From Fictibacillus nanhaiensis (lineage in GTDB: Bacteria; Bacillota; Bacilli; Bacillales; Fictibacillaceae), in the NCBI GenBank assembly GCA_017052515.1, contig JAFHKR010000038.1, positions 682,001 through 746,000 of the forward strand: a stretch of 64,000 nucleotides of DNA, given 5' to 3'. This document shows, in pieces, positions 9,342-18,176 of the stretch. The position numbers and the translations under genes were made by a program. The notes below the pieces were generated by a model. That model had not been told where the DNA came from and did not search any database. It worked only from the letters and a program-made list of their open reading frames with translations. The stretch's first letter is position 1; each line of letters begins with the position of its first letter.

Positions 9342-9770
9342 ATGTTAAACAAGCTATTAAAAAAGTATGCGAAGAATGAAGAAGGTTTAACGCTGATTGA
9401 ATTGCTAGTAGTAATCGTGATATTGGGAATTATTGCTGCGATTGCTGTTGTTAGTATTGGTGGGATTATTGGAAATACAAAAGATAAAGCAAAGGTTACG
9501 GAAGCGGTACAAATAATAAATGCAGCTAAGTTAAAGCATTCTGCTGAAGGTAAGTATTCTGGTACTACCGGTTGGGTTAGCTCAGCTACTGTTAATCCCT
9601 TTAAAGGTTATTTAAGCGACTATAAGGATGCTGTTTGGACTGTTACGGTTGATGCTGATGGAAAATATTATATTACAGGTCATGACTCAGCTTCAGTAAT
9701 ACTAAGTACGAATACCGATGCTACAGTTGTCCCTGAATCTAATTTAACTAATTATTTAGACGGAGAATAA
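9342..9770 (+). CDS. Major type IV pilin
   Basis: 142 residues with leader MLNKLLKKYAKNEEG and cleavage between Gly15 and Leu16; Glu sits at mature position 5 and the helix LTLIELLVVIVILGIIAAIA follows. The remaining ~100 residues form a small globular domain rich in Thr, Ser, Ala and Asp, typical for the head of Gram-positive pilins. The gene is the first after pilC, has a good AAAGGGGAG ribosome site and is followed by a hairpin that may partly stop transcription so that pilin message exceeds pilMNO message. It is distinct in context from the ComGC competence pilin. Confidence 0.9.
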   Translation: MLNKLLKKYAKNEEGLTLIELLVVIVILGIIAAIAVVSIGGIIGNTKDKAKVTEAVQIINAAKLKHSAEGKYSGTTGWVSSATVNPFKGYLSDYKDAVWTVTVDADGKYYITGHDSASVILSTNTDATVVPESNLTNYLDGE

Positions 9771-9785
9771 ATACACATACTTAAT

Positions 9786-9817
9786 GGAATCACTCTTAAA
9801 TGGTGATTCCTTCATTC
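9786..9817 (+). terminator. Hairpin after pilin gene
   Basis: Inverted repeat GGAATCAC (9786-9793) and GTGATTCC (9803-9810) with a 9-base loop, followed by a T-rich stretch. It lies inside the pilus operon between the pilin and pilM, so it probably acts as a partial terminator or mRNA stabiliser. Confidence 0.6.
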
Positions 9818-9930
9818 TTATCTATATCATTTAATCATTTCATAATAGCAATTGTGAAATGGTTAAAGGAATTGTAGTTTCTAAATATAATTTCTACTTT
9901 AGTAAAAAACTTATGCATAGGGGATGTACT

Positions 9931-10914
9931 ATGAAAATTGGTCTGGGTCTCTTCAACAAAAAAAGAATTAACCTAATACTCCAAGACCACGTCATCCGCT
10001 TTCTAGACTACCGCCAACCCGAAGACCTAGACGTGAAAAGCTCTGGAGAACGCTACCTGCCTGAAGGACTCATTCAAGATGGCACCATCACTGACCGTGA
10101 CACCCTTCTCACTATTCTAGAAGAGTGTGTAGAGGAGTGGGGGATTAGGGGACGTGAAGTGCAATTTCTAATCCCAGACAGCAAACTCGTCATTCGTAAA
10201 CACCAGATTCCTTCCAATCATAAAGATGAAGAAATCAAAGGATATCTTTACATGGAGCTAGGGAATACCATTCATTTACCATTCGAAGATCCTGTCTTTG
10301 ATTTCGTTTTGCTCGAGACGGATGGGGAAAAGCGTGAAATTCTACTTTTTGCAGCCTCTGAAAAGATGGTTCACGACTATTCGTCGTTGCTAACAGATGC
10401 GAAGTTAAAACCCGTTGTGGCGGATGCATCATGTGTTGCCTTGTACCGACTTATTTTTATGAAGGATCTTGTTTCTGAAACCGATCATACCCTTTGTTTG
10501 CAGTTTGATATTCCTGCTGTGCAATTAAGTATTTTTCACCATCATAAGCCGTATTTTTTTAATCATTTGAAGATGGAGACCGATTATAAAAGTTGGAATT
10601 TTAAACAACATTCTACTGGGGTGCAAAAGATTGTTTGGCAAGGTGACTCGGGCTACGTGCACGGATTGATTGAGGATAAACTCGTTGAGATTGAGCGAAT
10701 CGTTAACTATTATAAATTCACGATCAATCATGGGGAACGGGGCGTTACGAAAGTCATTCTCTCTGGGGAGCTTCCCGAGTTAAGGTACATACAAGAAAGA
10801 CTTGCTTCTAAATTAGACGTGCCCGTACTCACCATCGATCAGTCTGATCAGCATCTGCCATCACAGTTTGACGTTGTTTTAGGACTTGGCTTAAAAGAGG
10901 TGCAGCTATGTTAG
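9931..10914 (+). CDS. pilM: Pilus alignment ATPase-fold protein PilM
   Basis: About 327 residues with the actin-like PilM fold (GRE-VQFLIPDSKLVIR, KDEEIKGYLYMEL, LLFAASEKMV, VADASCVALYRL, KVILSGE). PilM is cytoplasmic and binds the N-terminal tail of PilN to couple the ATPases to the membrane complex. ATG 9931 is preceded by AGGGGATG; further in-frame upstream codons exist but lack a site. The 3' end overlaps pilN by seven bases, as in other pilMNO operons. A weak divergence from Gram-negative PilM is expected; the assignment rests on both motif pattern and gene order. Confidence 0.85.
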   Translation: MKIGLGLFNKKRINLILQDHVIRFLDYRQPEDLDVKSSGERYLPEGLIQDGTITDRDTLLTILEECVEEWGIRGREVQFLIPDSKLVIRKHQIPSNHKDEEIKGYLYMELGNTIHLPFEDPVFDFVLLETDGEKREILLFAASEKMVHDYSSLLTDAKLKPVVADASCVALYRLIFMKDLVSETDHTLCLQFDIPAVQLSIFHHHKPYFFNHLKMETDYKSWNFKQHSTGVQKIVWQGDSGYVHGLIEDKLVEIERIVNYYKFTINHGERGVTKVILSGELPELRYIQERLASKLDVPVLTIDQSDQHLPSQFDVVLGLGLKEVQLC

Positions 10915-11519
10915 TCGACATCAACCTGTTGCCCGTTAAGGAACAGAAATCGCTTAAGACTACCATTCTATTCATTGTTGCCATCACTATGCTGTTAGGT
11001 TCTAGCACTTGGCTTGGCCTGGATTATTACGTAAGTCGTGGTGAACTAAAAGAGAAAGAAAGATTGTTAGAACAAGAAAAGCTGTTGGTGCAAACCCAAA
11101 TCAAGAACCAAGAGCAATCAGGTCCTGTTGTACAGTCCGCCCCTCTCGCTGAGAAGATCGACTACATACGGGGTAAGAAAATAGCGGCTACTGACCTTCT
11201 TCAACATCTTGTCGCACTTCTCCCAGAACGTGGTTTTTTTATGAAATACGAGTATAAGGATAAGAAGACGATTCTCGTGGAAGCGCAGTTTGATACGTTG
11301 GCTGAAACGTCGCATTATTTATATGAACTTACCAACTCGTCCTATTTAGCTACAGCCACGATTGAAAAGATGGAAACGACAAACTTTGAGGAAATTAACG
11401 AAGGGGAAGATATGACAGCCATGAAGAATTATCTGCCTCGTTATCGCAGCTTGTACAAGATTGAATTTGAGCGAGATAAAATTTTAGAGTTAAAAGGTGA
11501 AGAGAATGGCGGAGAATAA
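10908..11519 (+). CDS. pilN: Pilus inner-membrane alignment protein PilN
   Basis: 203 residues. It starts with MLVDINLLP, the PilN signature that docks into PilM, followed by one membrane helix (about residues 20-40), a coiled-coil stretch rich in Glu/Lys (to ~75) and a ferredoxin-like domain. It overlaps both pilM (7 bases) and pilO (14 bases). PilN and PilO form the dimer that ties the motor to the wall side of the machine. Confidence 0.88.
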   Translation: MLVDINLLPVKEQKSLKTTILFIVAITMLLGSSTWLGLDYYVSRGELKEKERLLEQEKLLVQTQIKNQEQSGPVVQSAPLAEKIDYIRGKKIAATDLLQHLVALLPERGFFMKYEYKDKKTILVEAQFDTLAETSHYLYELTNSSYLATATIEKMETTNFEEINEGEDMTAMKNYLPRYRSLYKIEFERDKILELKGEENGGE

Positions 11520-12348
11520 GCGGGTTCTAACATACATCACTCTTGGCGTCATTGTTCTGTTTTTCGTTGGAGGCGTCTATGGTTATTTCGGCGTACTTTC
11601 TCCTCTTCATCAGCAAATTGAGTCCGTTGATGCTGAAACCAAACAGCAAATAGACTTTTTGGATAAAGCTACAGCCCCTCCGGCAGTTACAGCACAAACG
11701 AGTGAAAATACGTTCGCCTTACAAGAAGAAGTTCCGGTAAAACCACTGATTGATCAACTGATGCTGCAATTTGAAAAAGCAGAAGTGTTATCAGATAGCT
11801 TGATTTTAACAATGGACTTTAGTGATGGAGAAGCATCAGAAGACGAAGAAGAAGTGGCACCTGAAGAAGAATCGACTGAGGAAGCTGCATCTGAAGAATC
11901 CCCAACTGGTGAATCTTCAGAAAATGAAAGCACTGAACAAGAAACTTCCACTGAAACTTCTGAAACAGCCGCAGAAACGGTTTCAAACGAGGATGACGAT
12001 GTTGAGCCAAGTGAAGCTACAACACCGCCTGTACCTGAGGTTCTACCTGAGGGTGTCAAAAAAATCACAGCTGAAATGTCTGTTGTCTCAAAAAATTATG
12101 AGAGCATTCAAACGTTTATTCAAACAATTGAAGAGTTAAAGCGTGTGATTGTTGTGGAGGCGATTACGTTTTCTGGTATGGATGAACTGGAGATGGCTTC
12201 AGCTGATGCTGTCAAAGATCAGCTCAAATACGAAATTACGATATCCGCTTATTACCTACCGGAGCTGACGGATTATCTAAAAGACCTTCCAAAAGGAGAG
12301 TTTCCAGCTCCAAACGGAAAAGAAAATCCACTCATTAAAAAAGATTAA
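11506..12348 (+). CDS. pilO: Pilus alignment protein PilO with acidic insert
   Basis: About 280 residues. One membrane helix (~8-30), a short coiled region, and a C-terminal domain from about residue 180 with the pattern KNYESIQTFIQTIEELKRVIVVEAI, as in PilO. Residues ~105-175 are an unusual Glu/Ser/Thr low-complexity insert that probably forms a flexible linker. ATG 11506 is six bases after AAAGGTG. It is the last gene of the pilus operon and is followed by a strong terminator. Confidence 0.82.
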   Translation: MAENKRVLTYITLGVIVLFFVGGVYGYFGVLSPLHQQIESVDAETKQQIDFLDKATAPPAVTAQTSENTFALQEEVPVKPLIDQLMLQFEKAEVLSDSLILTMDFSDGEASEDEEEVAPEEESTEEAASEESPTGESSENESTEQETSTETSETAAETVSNEDDDVEPSEATTPPVPEVLPEGVKKITAEMSVVSKNYESIQTFIQTIEELKRVIVVEAITFSGMDELEMASADAVKDQLKYEITISAYYLPELTDYLKDLPKGEFPAPNGKENPLIKKD

Positions 12349-12355
12349 CATGAAA

Positions 12356-12395
12356 AAGCCAATCACCCTCAGCTTGGGATGATTGGCTTCAGCTT
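12356..12395. terminator. Bidirectional terminator between pilO and oatA-like gene
   Basis: Stem AAGCCAATCA (12356-12365) and TGATTGGCTT (12380-12389), flanked by an A-run on the left and a T-run (CTTTTT) on the right. It can end the pilus operon and the convergent acyltransferase transcript. Confidence 0.85.
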
Positions 12396-12396
12396 T

Positions 12397-14340
12397 TTAG
12401 TCAATATGTTTAATCAAAAAATCTGCATATTCTTTCGCACCTGTATGAGTTAAATGCACACCATCTCTACCAATATACTCTGGATGTGACTCACTCTTCG
12501 TAAACCAATCCACCACTTTAACATTGTCATAATCTGGAGCGACTTTTTTAATCGTCTCATTCACTTCCCGCTGCCAAGGCTTAGGAACACGCGTCGTAAT
12601 CATATAAATATCTCGATCACCGATTAATTCAATCATGTTATGCATTCTCTTTTCAGATAGTGGTCCGTTCGCTCCGAGCTCAATGACAACAATTTCTCCT
12701 AAACTGCCTGAACTTTTCTTTTGCTGAACGATATCTTCTGCTTCTCTAAACTGGCGTCCGATCTTCGCGTCCACTTTCGCATTCGGGAATACTTCTTCTA
12801 TGTGAGGCGTCACATCAATCATAACTGAATCGCCAATGACTGAGAGTGAGCGTGTATCTTGAACAGGTTGTTTCTCTTCATCTCTTCCTTCATCGTTTGA
12901 TGGTGATTCTACTGAAGGCTCTTCTACCGGTTTTTCATCCTTATTAGCCCCATCAGGCTTCGGTTCGGGTCTCACCGAATTCTCTGTTGGTGGGTCTTCA
13001 TTACCAACTTTGTCTTGTATAGCAGAGATTACTTTACCTTTACTTAATGCTACTGAAGTTGTCGTGAAGCCGATCGCAGATACGCACATGAAAAGACCTA
13101 GAATACAAGCTGTTAACACAAACTTTCCGATAAACGACCGCTCGCGTTTCCATTCTCCACGTTTTACTACTCGACAGAATCTCGATAACGCACCTTTACG
13201 GATCGGGTTCTCGATGTATTTCCAAGATAGGTTTGCTAAAACGAGGATAAGTACAATCTGTAATGTCGTTCTCACTAAGATTGGCGATTCCGCTCCCCAT
13301 TGAGGGCTCGTTAGAACAATAATCGGGAAGTGCCATAAATAGATGCCGTACGAACGAACGCCGACCCAGCGTAACGGTTTAAAGCTCAACCACGTGTTGA
13401 GTCTGCTGGATGGGTGGACCATGACGGCTACTACCAATAGAGCAGCTACAGATATCGCGACCATTCCACCTTGGTAGAGGAAGTCTTGATATTGGTCTGT
13501 GCTTCCGAACATGTAAAAGATAAAAGCGAGAGCGGAAAGTCCGACAAAGTCTAGTTTCCAACGAATCTCGGATGGTAGCTTGCTAGAAAGTTTTCGGCTC
13601 GGCCAGATGACAGCAAGGCTTGCTCCTAGTAAAAGGGAGAACACACGCGTATCTGTCCCGTAATAGATGCGGCTCGGATCTGCGCCTGGTTCGTACATGA
13701 GTGTCATCAGTGCTGCTGAAAGAAGAGCACCAGCTAGCATCATAGAAAACAGGGAGCCTTCACGAACTTTCATTTTTAATAGAACGATAATGACCAAAGG
13801 CCATAAGATATAAAATTGTTCTTCCACCGCTAACGACCAAAAGTGGGTTAGTAGGGAAGGGGGTCCAAAACTCTCAAAATACGAAAGATCTTGGAATATA
13901 TACCACCAGTTGCTTACATAAAGAATAGCTGCAACGGTATCTTCTTCAAGTTTTTCAAGCATGGATGGCTCGAACAAGGTTACGTATGTGACGACGACGA
14001 GAAGCATCGTAAACATGGCTGGCAATAACCTTCGGGCTCGGCGGATCCAGAAGTTTTTAAAGTTAATAGAATTTGTTGTGACATATTCAGTAATTAATAG
14101 ATCGGTTATTAGATATCCTGATAAAACAAAAAAGACAGTAACCCCTAGTAGACCGCCTGCCGCCCATTCAAAATTCAGATGATAGGCGATAACTGCAAGT
14201 ACGGCGATGGCTCTGAGTCCATCAAGGCCGGTGATGTATCTGTTCTTATGTAGAGGTTGTTCCATGGCTTTCGTGTGCTTAACGTTTGAGTTAGGCTGTT
14301 GGCTGCGTTTTCGTTGTTGCTTCGATTGTCGGTGTTTCAT
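12397..14340 (-). CDS. Peptidoglycan O-acetyltransferase, OatA/YrhL type
   Basis: 647 residues. The N-terminal half (from GLDGLRAIAVLAVIAYHL, ~residue 39) is an acyltransferase-3 domain with about ten membrane helices and the motif RRARRLLPAM. A Pro/Glu-rich linker (~455-500) leads to a C-terminal extracellular SGNH domain: GDSVMID with Gly503-Asp504-Ser505, and the catalytic DGVH at 626-629. This is the fusion found in OatA and its paralogues (YrhL, YfiQ types), which O-acetylate wall polymers and confer lysozyme resistance. The target polymer cannot be read from sequence. It stands alone between the pilus and flagellar loci. Confidence 0.88.
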   Translation of the reverse strand: MKHRQSKQQRKRSQQPNSNVKHTKAMEQPLHKNRYITGLDGLRAIAVLAVIAYHLNFEWAAGGLLGVTVFFVLSGYLITDLLITEYVTTNSINFKNFWIRRARRLLPAMFTMLLVVVTYVTLFEPSMLEKLEEDTVAAILYVSNWWYIFQDLSYFESFGPPSLLTHFWSLAVEEQFYILWPLVIIVLLKMKVREGSLFSMMLAGALLSAALMTLMYEPGADPSRIYYGTDTRVFSLLLGASLAVIWPSRKLSSKLPSEIRWKLDFVGLSALAFIFYMFGSTDQYQDFLYQGGMVAISVAALLVVAVMVHPSSRLNTWLSFKPLRWVGVRSYGIYLWHFPIIVLTSPQWGAESPILVRTTLQIVLILVLANLSWKYIENPIRKGALSRFCRVVKRGEWKRERSFIGKFVLTACILGLFMCVSAIGFTTTSVALSKGKVISAIQDKVGNEDPPTENSVRPEPKPDGANKDEKPVEEPSVESPSNDEGRDEEKQPVQDTRSLSVIGDSVMIDVTPHIEEVFPNAKVDAKIGRQFREAEDIVQQKKSSGSLGEIVVIELGANGPLSEKRMHNMIELIGDRDIYMITTRVPKPWQREVNETIKKVAPDYDNVKVVDWFTKSESHPEYIGRDGVHLTHTGAKEYADFLIKHID

Positions 14341-14540
14341 TACTGCCAGAATCCTCTCGTTTTCAATTTTTCATTTATTAGAGTATGTATTGCTGTATGT
14401 AAATGCCGCAGACATTATAGGTCATTTTTCTACATTTACTATCTTCCTAAGCAACTATTTTACAATAAATAAATAGAAGATTGAGTAGTTTCATCGAATT
14501 GTAATAATTTTTTTTCTCTATTTCAACCAATATCGCTCCT

Positions 14541-14566
14541 TAACAATTGTTTGAAGAATCCGATAT
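14541..14566 (+). promoter_or_regulatory. Sigma-D-type promoter for flaG-fliD-fliS-fliT
   Basis: TAAC at 14541-14544 and TCCGATAT at 14559-14566, 14-base spacer, close to the flagellar sigma consensus TAAA-N15-GCCGATAT. It lies 27 bases upstream of the flaG start, as expected for a late flagellar operon. Confidence 0.65.
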
Positions 14567-14592
14567 AAATTTTAGAGAAAATAAAAGGGGCG

Positions 14593-14937
14593 ATGAAGGT
14601 GGAACTGCAATCGATTAGTTCTCCTGTATTTCAAAAATCTGAGCCTGTGCTTAAAAGCCAAAACCAACCAGAACAACCGACTCAAGCCGAAGCTTCAGTA
14701 CAGAGTAAACCAGCGAAAGAATCACTAGAAAAAGTGATTGATGCGATGAACGATATGTTAAAGCCAACACACACTTCTTCAAAATTTGTGCTTCACGAAA
14801 AGTTGAACGATTATTACGTTCAGGTCGTGGATGAAGTGACACAAGAGGTGCTCAAGGAGATTCCAAATAAAAAGTTCCTTGATATGTATGCCGATATGAT
14901 TGACTTTATGGGTATTTTTGTAGATAAAAAAATTTAG
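14593..14937 (+). CDS. flaG: FlaG/YvyC-type flagellar protein
   Basis: 114 residues. The N-terminal ~45 residues are Gln/Pro/Ser-rich and low complexity; the C-terminal ~70 hold the FlaG domain (FVLHEKLNDYYVQVVDEVTQEVLKEIPNKKFLDMYA). It is first in the flagellar cap operon and is preceded by AAAGGGGCG. FlaG influences filament length; its mechanism is unclear. The order flaG-fliD-fliS-fliT equals that of B. subtilis. Confidence 0.88.
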   Translation: MKVELQSISSPVFQKSEPVLKSQNQPEQPTQAEASVQSKPAKESLEKVIDAMNDMLKPTHTSSKFVLHEKLNDYYVQVVDEVTQEVLKEIPNKKFLDMYADMIDFMGIFVDKKI

Positions 14938-14952
14938 GGACGGTGATGAACC

Positions 14953-16476
14953 GTGAGTATGAGAATTGGCGGATTAGCCAGCGGAATGGACATCGATACG
15001 ATTGTTGGCGACTTAATGAAAGCAGAGCGCATCCCACTCGATAAACTAGCACAAAAGAAAACAACGCTAGAGTGGCAGCGTGATGATTATCGTTCGATGA
15101 ATAAGTTGCTGACAGATCTTGATCGTTTTGTTCTAGACGGAATCGCTCTTCAAGGGACGTTTAATAAGAAGACTGTTACAAGTACGAATCCAAATGCGGT
15201 AACTGCAACTGCCGCGGGAAGTGCTTCTAATATTACGTCTAAAATTAAGGTTACAGATCTAGCATCTGCAAGGACTTGGGTATCTGCACCAATTTTAGAT
15301 ACTGGAGTTAAGGCCAAAGGTACCGAGCTATTAAAAGATGTAAATGCAGTATTTGGAACAACACCTATTGAGCTAAAACTTAAAGTTCAAAAACCAGGGA
15401 ACGCAACACTAGAAGCGGAGAAAACAATATCAATCGATCCAACAAAGGACACATTAGATTCTGTGGCAAAGAAATTTTCTGAAGCTGGACTTGAAATGTC
15501 TGCATTCTATGATGAATCTACAGGGCAATTTGCGATTTCAAATAACTTAACAGGTGAAGGTTCGAATCTTTCTCTTGAAAGTGCTGATACAGTAACGTTC
15601 TTTTCTAATCTTGGTTTTTCCGTTGATGGGAAAAATCTTGGTGCGGCAAACTCTGACAATGGAGAAAACGCTAAATTCGATCTTAATGGAATTACTGGGA
15701 TAGAACGTACATCCAACAACTTCACCATCAGCGGTGTTACTTATTCATTAAAAGCAGTAGGAGAATCCACCATCAGTTCAGCGACAGATACTGAAGGTGT
15801 AATCACTTCCATTAAAGATTTTGTAAAGAAATACAACGAAACGATTGAAGCGATCAATAAAAAGACTGCTGAAACGAAGTACCGTGATTTTCCTCCTCTA
15901 ACGGATGCACAGCGCAAAGACTTATCTGAAAAAGAAGCAGAACTGTGGGATGAGAAGGCGAAGAGCGGGATGCTGCGTGGAGATTCTATCCTTTCGAGTG
16001 GATTGAACACGATGCGTTCGGTTTTATACGCTTCTGTTAATACAGGAGACACGAAATATGATCAGCTCTCTGAGATCGGAATTACCACTTCCCGTAACTA
16101 CCTAGACAAAGGGAAACTGGAGATCGATGACAAGAAACTAAGAGAAGCATTGGCTGCAAATCCTGAAGCTGTGATGAAAATGTTCACTGGCGATAGCACA
16201 AATAATGTGGAAGGCATTGCAAAAAAACTGCGTGCCTCGATCGACCAGACTGTTGACAAAATCGAACTAAAAGCAGGGAACGCACTTCGTACAAATGCTC
16301 AGTTCACGCTAGGAAAAGAGTTAACGGATGTAGACAAGCGTATCTCAGCTTTTGAAGATCGACTGAAGCAGGTGGAGGATCGCTATTGGCGTCAGTTCTC
16401 AGCAATGGAAACAGCCATTCAACGTTCGAATCAGCAATCAGCATACTTAATGCAGCAGTTTGGCGGCGGACAGTAA
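14953..16476 (+). CDS. fliD: Flagellar hook-associated protein 2 (filament cap)
   Basis: 507 residues. The N-terminus RIGGLASGMDIDTIVGDLM is a FliD signature, and the C-terminal coiled coil (LKQVEDRYWRQFSAMETAIQ) is the other conserved end; the central ~300 residues are the variable D2/D3 domains. The pentamer caps the filament and folds incoming flagellin. A GTG start at 14953 is favoured because GGTGAT lies six bases upstream; ATG 14959 is possible. It is 15 bases after flaG and 30 before fliS. Confidence 0.95.
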   Translation: MSMRIGGLASGMDIDTIVGDLMKAERIPLDKLAQKKTTLEWQRDDYRSMNKLLTDLDRFVLDGIALQGTFNKKTVTSTNPNAVTATAAGSASNITSKIKVTDLASARTWVSAPILDTGVKAKGTELLKDVNAVFGTTPIELKLKVQKPGNATLEAEKTISIDPTKDTLDSVAKKFSEAGLEMSAFYDESTGQFAISNNLTGEGSNLSLESADTVTFFSNLGFSVDGKNLGAANSDNGENAKFDLNGITGIERTSNNFTISGVTYSLKAVGESTISSATDTEGVITSIKDFVKKYNETIEAINKKTAETKYRDFPPLTDAQRKDLSEKEAELWDEKAKSGMLRGDSILSSGLNTMRSVLYASVNTGDTKYDQLSEIGITTSRNYLDKGKLEIDDKKLREALAANPEAVMKMFTGDSTNNVEGIAKKLRASIDQTVDKIELKAGNALRTNAQFTLGKELTDVDKRISAFEDRLKQVEDRYWRQFSAMETAIQRSNQQSAYLMQQFGGGQ

Positions 16477-16506
16477 TTTTAAACCAAAAAGGAGTGTTAC
16501 CTTTAC

Positions 16507-16908
16507 ATGTCCATACTTAACGCAAATAAGGCGTATCAAAATAACTCAGTCCAAACAGCGTCTCCCGGCGAGTTGACGCTCATGCTCTATAACGGATGTT
16601 TAAAATTTATCGGTCTCGCGCGAACAGGGATCGAGCTTAAGAATACAGAACAAAAGAATACGAACCTATTAAAAGCACAAAAGATCATTCAAGAGTTGAT
16701 GGTCACACTGAACATGGATCTTGAAGTATCAAAGTCACTGATGACCATGTATGATTACATCAATCGTCGTCTGATTGAAGCAAACATTCATAATGACGTG
16801 AAGATTCTAGATGAAGTAGAAGATTATGTGCTAGATTTCCGCAACACGTGGAAAGAAGTGATTCAGATTAACCGCCGCATGCAGCATGGCGAGACAGGGC
16901 GCGTGTAA
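16507..16908 (+). CDS. fliS: Flagellin export chaperone FliS
   Basis: 133 residues, normal length. NKAYQNNSVQTASPGELTLMLYNGCLKF is the FliS N-terminus (split here: NKAYQNNSVQTASPGEL, TLMLYNGCLKF). It binds flagellin in the cytoplasm before export. Preceded by AAAGGAG; its stop shares one base with the next start. Confidence 0.95.
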   Translation: MSILNANKAYQNNSVQTASPGELTLMLYNGCLKFIGLARTGIELKNTEQKNTNLLKAQKIIQELMVTLNMDLEVSKSLMTMYDYINRRLIEANIHNDVKILDEVEDYVLDFRNTWKEVIQINRRMQHGETGRV

Positions 16909-17258
16909 TGCCAGCAGTAAAAATACTGCTTGAGATTACGAAGAATCTGTATGATCATGTGAGCGCAGGTTTGCCAAAAGAAGAGCGCGAAACCTATATT
17001 GATCGTTTAAATGAATTACTTAATCAGCGTCAAGCGACAATCAGAAACTTACCTGCCACGTATTCCGAAGACGAACAGCGTATGGGGCGTTTGATCGTAA
17101 AGATGAATGAGACGATTGATCCTCTCTTAACGCGGCAGTTTGAAGAGATTAAGCACAATCTTTCAACGATGAAGAAAAAGAAAGAAAAAAACACCCACTA
17201 TGCGAACCCGTATCAGTCAGTTTCAGTGGATGGGATGTATTTTGATAAAAAGAATTAA
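16908..17258 (+). CDS. fliT: FliT-like flagellar chaperone
   Basis: 116 residues, all-helical, with charged heptads and no membrane segment. It shares one base (TAATG) with fliS and sits where fliT is found in B. subtilis. FliT is the FliD export chaperone. Sequence identity in this family is low, so the call depends mainly on position, size and helical character. Confidence 0.75.
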   Translation: MPAVKILLEITKNLYDHVSAGLPKEERETYIDRLNELLNQRQATIRNLPATYSEDEQRMGRLIVKMNETIDPLLTRQFEEIKHNLSTMKKKKEKNTHYANPYQSVSVDGMYFDKKN

Positions 17259-17260
17259 CA

Positions 17261-17297
17261 AAAGGCACTTGCTGTGGATCAGCGGAGTGCCTTTTTA
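17261..17297 (+). terminator. Terminator of flagellar operon
   Basis: AAAGGCACT (17261-17269) pairs with AGTGCCTTT (17285-17293), followed by TT. It ends the flaG-fliT transcript. Confidence 0.8.
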
Positions 17298-17313
17298 TGT
17301 GGAACTCACTATA

Positions 17314-18099
17314 TCACAAATGCCTCAAAAACCTCTCCGGACTCTCCAAAAAGTTTTTCGTAATCTGCACATGTTCCAGTTCTTCGTATGGCGTTGGAGC
17401 GGGTGGCAGGGAATCGAGACTGATAATTTCTGCACCAGGATAGGCCATTAAGATAGGTGAATGAGTTGCGATTATAAATTGTGCGTTCTGTTGCTCCATC
17501 TCTTTTAACAATGATATAAAACTTAACTGTTTCATAGGGGATAGCGGAACTTCAGGCTCGTCGAGAATATACAAGCCGTCTGGGCGAAAACGTGATTGAA
17601 AAAAATCTAGAAAACGTTCTCCGTGTGACCGAAACTCAAGACCATCCTTATAAAGCTCTTTGAGTTCAGCGAGCGTTCGATTGTGTGGTAGGGAAGCAAG
17701 GCTCTTGGCATATGCAGACTTGTCTTTGTACTCCACTTCGATGTTTGCTAATTCTTGAAGTGCCGTTTCCTTCATTTCCGCCGCACGCCTTACAAAGCTT
17801 ACAAAGTCTTCTGCATTTAGAAAGAATCCTTTTTTCGTTTTCACACTCCACGTCAATTTGAATTGTTTGGCTAATTTTTTGATGGCGGTGTTCTCTTTTT
17901 CTGAACGATTGATCTGAACAGAACCTGCTTGATCTGCGATTGCCTCGAGCAGCGTTGATTTCCCTGTTCCATTTTCACCTACTAAGATGGTGACAGGTTT
18001 TTGAAAGTGAAGAGAATCAAAGGATTGAAGAAGCGGAAGCTGAAAAGGATATCCTTCTTGTTTTTTTTCTTTTCTGTATAAAATTGATTTTAGAATCAC
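17314..18099 (-). CDS. SMC/RecF-like AAA ATPase
   Basis: About 261 residues. Walker A GENGTGKST at ~45, then a helical insert, then the Walker B LYILDEPEVPLS and the switch TH-SPILMAYPGAEII. This is the AAA_15/AAA_21 family of single-chain ABC-type ATPases, found alone or in defence modules. A GTG at 18099 was chosen since AGAGGTG lies seven bases upstream; a TTG at 18120 is weaker. No partner nuclease or toxin gene is adjacent, so no defence role is claimed. It is convergent with the flagellar operon and inserted where B. subtilis has hpf. Confidence 0.8.
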   Translation of the reverse strand: MILKSILYRKEKKQEGYPFQLPLLQSFDSLHFQKPVTILVGENGTGKSTLLEAIADQAGSVQINRSEKENTAIKKLAKQFKLTWSVKTKKGFFLNAEDFVSFVRRAAEMKETALQELANIEVEYKDKSAYAKSLASLPHNRTLAELKELYKDGLEFRSHGERFLDFFQSRFRPDGLYILDEPEVPLSPMKQLSFISLLKEMEQQNAQFIIATHSPILMAYPGAEIISLDSLPPAPTPYEELEHVQITKNFLESPERFLRHL

Positions 18100-18176
18100 G
18101 AAAAAGCACCTCTTTCTCAAACGGTTCTTACTTCAAATTCTACCATTTGGATTAGAGATGCTTCTATAGAGAATGG

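Noticed and set aside
11754..12139. Several frames of 60-105 codons opposite to or out of phase with pilO
   Set aside because: Arise from the Glu/Ser low-complexity stretch of pilO; no start signals.
17314..18099. SMC-like ATPase as part of a phage-defence system
   Set aside because: No nuclease, methylase or toxin partner beside it; neighbours are housekeeping genes.
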